Shown here piece after piece: positions 60,470 to 64,000 of a DNA stretch of 64,000 nucleotides. How positions within the stretch are numbered: the first letter of the stretch is position 1; each line of letters starts with the position of its first letter. Both the position numbers and the translations under genes were made by a program. The stretch is from Streptomyces asiaticus (lineage in GTDB: Bacteria; Actinomycetota; Actinomycetes; Streptomycetales; Streptomycetaceae). The notes below the pieces were generated by a model. That model searched no databases. It saw only the letters and a list, made by a program, of their open reading frames with translations, and was not told the origin of the DNA. The stretch spans positions 4,898,001 to 4,962,000 of the forward strand of contig NZ_JAGSHX010000006.1 in NCBI RefSeq assembly GCF_018138715.1, read 5' to 3'.

Positions 60470-62437
60470 GTGAACTTCACGCGCTGGAGCGCCCGGCTCC
60501 CCCGAACCCAGCGACGCATCGCCGCCCGGGCAGACCGCGGTGCGCGGCGGCCGAAGCCCGCGGCCGCCGCGGGCGGCGGCTCCGTCCCGGCGGCCCGGGG
60601 CGAGAGCGCCGACCCCTCGGGGCGCGGTGAGCCTCCCGCTGCCGCCCCCTGCGACGCCGCGCCGCCCGCCGCCGTCCCGACCCTCGACGGGCTGTCCGCC
60701 CATGACCTCCTCGGCCAGGTGCCGGCGCTGGTCGCGGTGGTCTACGGTCCCGAGCACCGCATCGCCTATCTCAACGACACCTATGTCGGGCTCTTCGGCT
60801 CCCGGACCCCCGGCACACCCGCCGGCCAGGCCCTGCCCGAGCTGAGGGAGCTGGGGCTGCTGCCGCTCATGGACCAGGTCCTGCGCAGCGGCAAGCCCCG
60901 TACGGTCAAGTCGCGGCGGGTGCCCGCGGGCGGCCCGGCGACCACGCCCGGGCCGCGGCAGGAGGGCGCGGCCCCCGGCCCCGGCCGGTCCCGCCACGGC
61001 TACTACACCTTCACCTGCTCCCCGATCGAGATGGCCGCGCCGAAGGTCATCACCCCCGCGCGGCCGGCGGACGGGCGGGCGGGGGAGGGGGCCGTGGACG
61101 GAACACCGGTCGACGGAACGCCCGTGGACGGATTGCCGGTGGACGGCCCGATCCGGGATGGTGCCGTCCGTAAGGCCGTCGCCGTGCCGGAGACGGTCGC
61201 CGTCGAGACCGTCGCCACCGACCCCGGCCCGGCCACCGAGCCGGTCCGCGGCGTGCTCGTCTTCGGGGCCGACGTCACCGACCAGGTCGAATCCGCGGAG
61301 CGGCTGCGCGCCAGCGAGCGCCTCCAGCGCGAGGCCGCCGTAACCCTCCAGCGCAGCCTCCTCCCCCAGGGGCTGGAGCAGCCCGACGATCTGCGGGTGG
61401 CCGCCACCTACCAGCCCGGCGGCACGGACGCGGCGGTGGGCGGCGACTGGTACGACGTCATCACCCTGGGCGCCGGCCGCACCGCCCTCGTCATCGGCGA
61501 CGTCATGGGCCGCGGGGTGCGGGCGGCCGCCGTCATGGGCCAGCTGCGCACCGCCGTCCGCGCCTACGCCCGGCTCGACCTCCCGCCGCACGAGGTCCTG
61601 CAACTCCTCGACGGCCTGGCCGCCGAGATCGACCCCCACCAGATCGCCACGTGCGTCTACGCCGTCCACGACCCCAACGAGAACCGCCTCGTCTACGCCT
61701 CCGCGGGCCATCTGCCGATCCTGGTCCGCGACCCGGACGGCACCGTGCGCCGCGCCTCCGAGCCCACCGGACCGCCGCTCGGCACCGGCGGCTGGCTGCA
61801 CACCACCGGCTCGGTCCCGCTCGGCCCCGGGGCCAGCGCGGTCCTCTACACCGACGGCCTGGTGGAGCGGCGGGACAAGGACATCTACGACGGAGTGGCC
61901 GCGCTCGAGCGCGTCTTCGCGGGCGCGACCGGCTCGCCCCAGGTGATGTGCGACCGCCTCATCAGGGCCCTGGGCATCACCGCGGAGCACGACGACGATG
62001 TGGCGGTGCTGGTCCTCCAGCACCCCGCCCGTACGGGGCACGACGCGGAGCTCTTCCACAACGCCGCACTGGAGCTCCTCGGCGGGGTGGAGGCCGCACC
62101 GCGCGCCCGGGCCTTCGCCTCGGGGGTCCTCGCCAGCTGGCGCTTCCCCATGGAGCTGCGCGATCTGGGCGTGCTCGCCGCCAGCGAACTCGTCGCCAAC
62201 TCCCTCCAGCACGGCACACCGCCCATGCGGCTGCGGCTGCGCCGCACCGACCGCCGCCTGATCATCGAGGTGACGGACGGCGATGAGCATCTGCCGCGCC
62301 GCCGCCGGGCCGAACCGGTGGACGAGGCCGGACGCGGCATCTCGATCGTCGCGACCATCGCCTCGTCCTGGGGCTCACGCCGCACCCCGGGCGGCGGCAA
62401 GGCGGTGTGGTGCGAGTTCGCCCTGCCGGCGGGCTAA
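60470..62437 (+). CDS. PAS-SpoIIE phosphatase-HATPase protein
   Basis: A 655-residue signalling protein starting at GTG 60470. After a basic low-complexity N-terminus there is a PAS domain (about 75-270; AYLNDTYVGLFGSR, FGADVTDQ), interrupted by an insert with DGTPVDGTPVDGLPVDG repeats. The SpoIIE/PP2C domain (about 285-520) has VGGDWYDVI, IGDVMGRGVRAA and YTDGLVERRD. A C-terminal HATPase (about 540-655) has ASELVANSLQHG and GRGISIVATIASSWG. It can act as both kinase and phosphatase on anti-anti-sigma factors in partner switching. No such partner is encoded nearby. Confidence 0.9.
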   Translation: MNFTRWSARLPRTQRRIAARADRGARRPKPAAAAGGGSVPAARGESADPSGRGEPPAAAPCDAAPPAAVPTLDGLSAHDLLGQVPALVAVVYGPEHRIAYLNDTYVGLFGSRTPGTPAGQALPELRELGLLPLMDQVLRSGKPRTVKSRRVPAGGPATTPGPRQEGAAPGPGRSRHGYYTFTCSPIEMAAPKVITPARPADGRAGEGAVDGTPVDGTPVDGLPVDGPIRDGAVRKAVAVPETVAVETVATDPGPATEPVRGVLVFGADVTDQVESAERLRASERLQREAAVTLQRSLLPQGLEQPDDLRVAATYQPGGTDAAVGGDWYDVITLGAGRTALVIGDVMGRGVRAAAVMGQLRTAVRAYARLDLPPHEVLQLLDGLAAEIDPHQIATCVYAVHDPNENRLVYASAGHLPILVRDPDGTVRRASEPTGPPLGTGGWLHTTGSVPLGPGASAVLYTDGLVERRDKDIYDGVAALERVFAGATGSPQVMCDRLIRALGITAEHDDDVAVLVLQHPARTGHDAELFHNAALELLGGVEAAPRARAFASGVLASWRFPMELRDLGVLAASELVANSLQHGTPPMRLRLRRTDRRLIIEVTDGDEHLPRRRRAEPVDEAGRGISIVATIASSWGSRRTPGGGKAVWCEFALPAG

Positions 62438-62532
62438 AGATCCGCCGGACAGGGCCTGGCTCCACGGGGCCTGGCTCCACGGGGCCCGGCAGCACGGGCC
62501 TGAGCGGGGACACGACCGCCCCCGATCGACAG

Positions 62533-62583
62533 ATCGCCCTGGCACGGCGGAGCCGATGGGCTCCTTCGCCGCGCCAGGGCGAT
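62533..62583. terminator. Bidirectional terminator between convergent genes
   Basis: ATCGCCCTGGC / GCCAGGGCGAT (62533-62543, 62573-62583), with an inner CGGCGGAGCC...GGCT pairing, separates the phosphatase and MFS genes. To its left lie two to three copies of a CTGGCTCCACGGGGC tandem repeat. Confidence 0.8.
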
Positions 62584-62619
62584 GACGGAATGTCGGGTCA
62601 GGCCGCATGCCCGGCCGGG

Positions 62620-63936
62620 TCAGGCCGCGGTGGCCACCTCGTCCGACGAGGCCGCCCGCGGCGCGGGCACCGCGGCTCCGGCGACCGCCCGCAGCGGATT
62701 GTCCTGCTCGGCCGTGAGCCGCCTGCCGAGCATCAGCGCGAGCGCGGTGATGCCGAGCGAGCAGACGATCAGCGTCACGATGTACGCCCCGTACAGCCCG
62801 GCGCCCGCCATCAGCCCGCCGGCCGCCGGACCCACCGCCAGGGCCAGCTGCTTGACCAGTGCGAATGCCGAGTTGTACTGACCGAGTGCCGACGGCGGCG
62901 CCAGATCGGCGACCAGCGGCGCGACGGTCGGCGACAGCATGGCCTCACCGAGCCCGAAGAGCGCGTACGCAGAGATGATCGCGGTGACGCCGACGGCCTG
63001 GCTCCCGGGTATCAGCCCGGCGGTCCCGGCGACGCACCACGCCACCGTCCAGACCAGCCCGACCAGCGCCATCACCCGGCTGCGCCGCCGCCGCTCGACC
63101 AGCTTGAGCACGACGAACTGCGCCAGCACGATCGCCGCCGTGTTCGCGGCCAGGGCGATGCCCAGCATCGACGGCGATATCCGGGCCACATCCACCGCGA
63201 ACGCCGACAGCCCGGACTCGAACTGGCCGTAGCAGGCGAAGAACATGACGAAGCCCAGCGCGCACAGCTGCACCATGGCGCGGTGGCCGAGCAGGGCACG
63301 CCAGCCGCCGGAGCCGCCGAGCCGCTCATCGACGGTCGGCACCGGGTCGTCGAACACCGGCGTCCGCTCCAGCCTTACGGTCGCCACGGCCGCGCCGAGC
63401 ACCAGGAACATCACCGCGTCGATCGCGAAGAGCCGCACAAAGCTCGAGGCGGCGGAGGTGTCCACCAGCAGCCCACCGAGCAGCCCGCCGACGCCGAGAC
63501 CCAGATTGCCGAGGAAGAACTGAGTGGCGAAGGCCCGCGACCGGGTGATCGGCGTCGAGCACCAGACGATCAGCGTGGCCAGCGCCGGCTGTATGGCCGC
63601 CATGCCCGCGCCCAGCACTCCGGCCGCGGCGATGACCAGCGGCTCGCTCGCCGCCAGCCCGAGCCCCATCGATCCGACAGCGGCGGCGACCGCGCCCGCG
63701 ACGGCAACGGACAGCGGCCCTCGCCGGTCGATCACCCGACCGATGAAGGGCAGCACGGCAAGCGCGGCCACGGCGAACGTCGCGAGCACCATGCCCGCGG
63801 TATTCGCGCCGAGGTCCCGCACCTGCGCCACATAGACGAAGAGGAACGGGACCGTGAAGCCGTTGCCGAACGCGCTCAGCGCGTTGCCCAGCTGGATACG
63901 GCGCAGCGCTGCGCCCATCGCGGTGGTCACACTCAC
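62620..63936 (-). CDS. MFS transporter, drug-efflux-like
   Basis: A 438-residue protein with 12 membrane helices. The loop 2-3 motif appears as GRVIDRRGPLSVAVAG, and helix 4-5 has a GAGMAAIQPALATLIVW stretch. The second half has LVERRRRSRVMALVGLVW and GEAMLSPTVAPLVADL. It belongs to the small-solute or drug exporter branch with 12 helices, and the substrate is unknown. ATG 63936. Upstream, 63937-64000 contains CCTACCTAGG and CTGACC-AGC-GGTCAG, short palindromes that may be operators of an adjacent regulator outside the window. Confidence 0.88.
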   Translation of the reverse strand: MSVTTAMGAALRRIQLGNALSAFGNGFTVPFLFVYVAQVRDLGANTAGMVLATFAVAALAVLPFIGRVIDRRGPLSVAVAGAVAAAVGSMGLGLAASEPLVIAAAGVLGAGMAAIQPALATLIVWCSTPITRSRAFATQFFLGNLGLGVGGLLGGLLVDTSAASSFVRLFAIDAVMFLVLGAAVATVRLERTPVFDDPVPTVDERLGGSGGWRALLGHRAMVQLCALGFVMFFACYGQFESGLSAFAVDVARISPSMLGIALAANTAAIVLAQFVVLKLVERRRRSRVMALVGLVWTVAWCVAGTAGLIPGSQAVGVTAIISAYALFGLGEAMLSPTVAPLVADLAPPSALGQYNSAFALVKQLALAVGPAAGGLMAGAGLYGAYIVTLIVCSLGITALALMLGRRLTAEQDNPLRAVAGAAVPAPRAASSDEVATAA

Positions 63937-64000
63937 CTACCTAGGTCGAGAAGGATCAAAGGACTACGGGCCTGACCAGCGGGTCAGCCCGGAGGATCGA

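Overview
The window is typical Streptomyces chromosome: very high G+C, strong third-position GC bias, GTG starts, and families almost confined to streptomycetes (DUF6274, DUF6227, the DUF397/Scr1-type regulator pair, a BTAD/SARP giant regulator, an NsdA-like sporulation regulator, SpoIIE-type phosphatases, a c-di-AMP riboswitch before an M23 peptidase). From memory the gene order resembles the stretch of S. coelicolor from just after bldC (hrpA, DEAD-box helicase) to atrA and ndh. That comparison is recall, not a search.

Layout. 1-5.8 kb: a small zinc-finger-like protein, tRNA-Asp, hrpA and a DUF3533-like membrane protein. 5.8-7.1 kb: GC-rich tandem repeats, including three perfect-looking 151-bp units, followed by a candidate tRNA-like small RNA with its own promoter and terminator. 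7.1-12.1 kb: DUF1152 protein, SDR oxidoreductase, MFS symporter and two small secreted proteins. 12.2-14.7 kb: a decayed integrative element flanked by 53-bp direct repeats of the 3' part of tRNA-Phe, carrying small genes, a regulator pseudogene and a NUDIX hydrolase. 14.7-22.1 kb: tRNA-Phe, tRNA-Asp, tRNA-Glu, tRNA-Lys, a DUF1684 protein, a metallophosphoesterase, a zincin, a lipoprotein and a DEAD-box helicase with a long RDDR-rich tail. 22.3-25.4 kb: a secreted beta-helix protein and three small secreted paralogues. 26-31.3 kb: DUF6227, a SpoIIE phosphatase, riboswitch plus M23 peptidase, and an aldo/keto reductase.

31.4-41.1 kb is an accessory region. It starts with small membrane/hypothetical genes, an XRE/DUF5753 plus DUF397 pair, an RsbW-like ATPase and a second regulator. 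Its core is a compact co-directional cluster: winged-helix/CxxC zinc protein, ParB-like protein, SNF2-type helicase and 5-methylcytosine DNA methyltransferase, with a convergent overlapping vsr endonuclease. I read this as a multi-gene restriction-modification or anti-phage system that does not match BREX, DISARM, Dnd or Dpd in gene content. It is the most interesting object here.

41.2-50.2 kb returns to conserved core genes, all on the minus strand: L,D-transpeptidase lipoprotein, ECF sigma factor with an overlapping membrane partner, PrsW-like protease, trmB, lhgO and an NsdA-like sporulation regulator. 51.2-57.7 kb holds an asparagine-synthetase-like protein with a degenerate PP-loop and a 1339-residue BTAD/ATPase/TPR regulator preceded by about nine 26-bp tandem repeats. 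57.8-64 kb holds AtrA-like TetR, type II NADH dehydrogenase, a PAS-SpoIIE-HATPase phosphatase and an MFS exporter.

Short GC-rich tandem arrays occur repeatedly in the intergenic DNA and in protein linkers, which looks like a property of this strain's genome.
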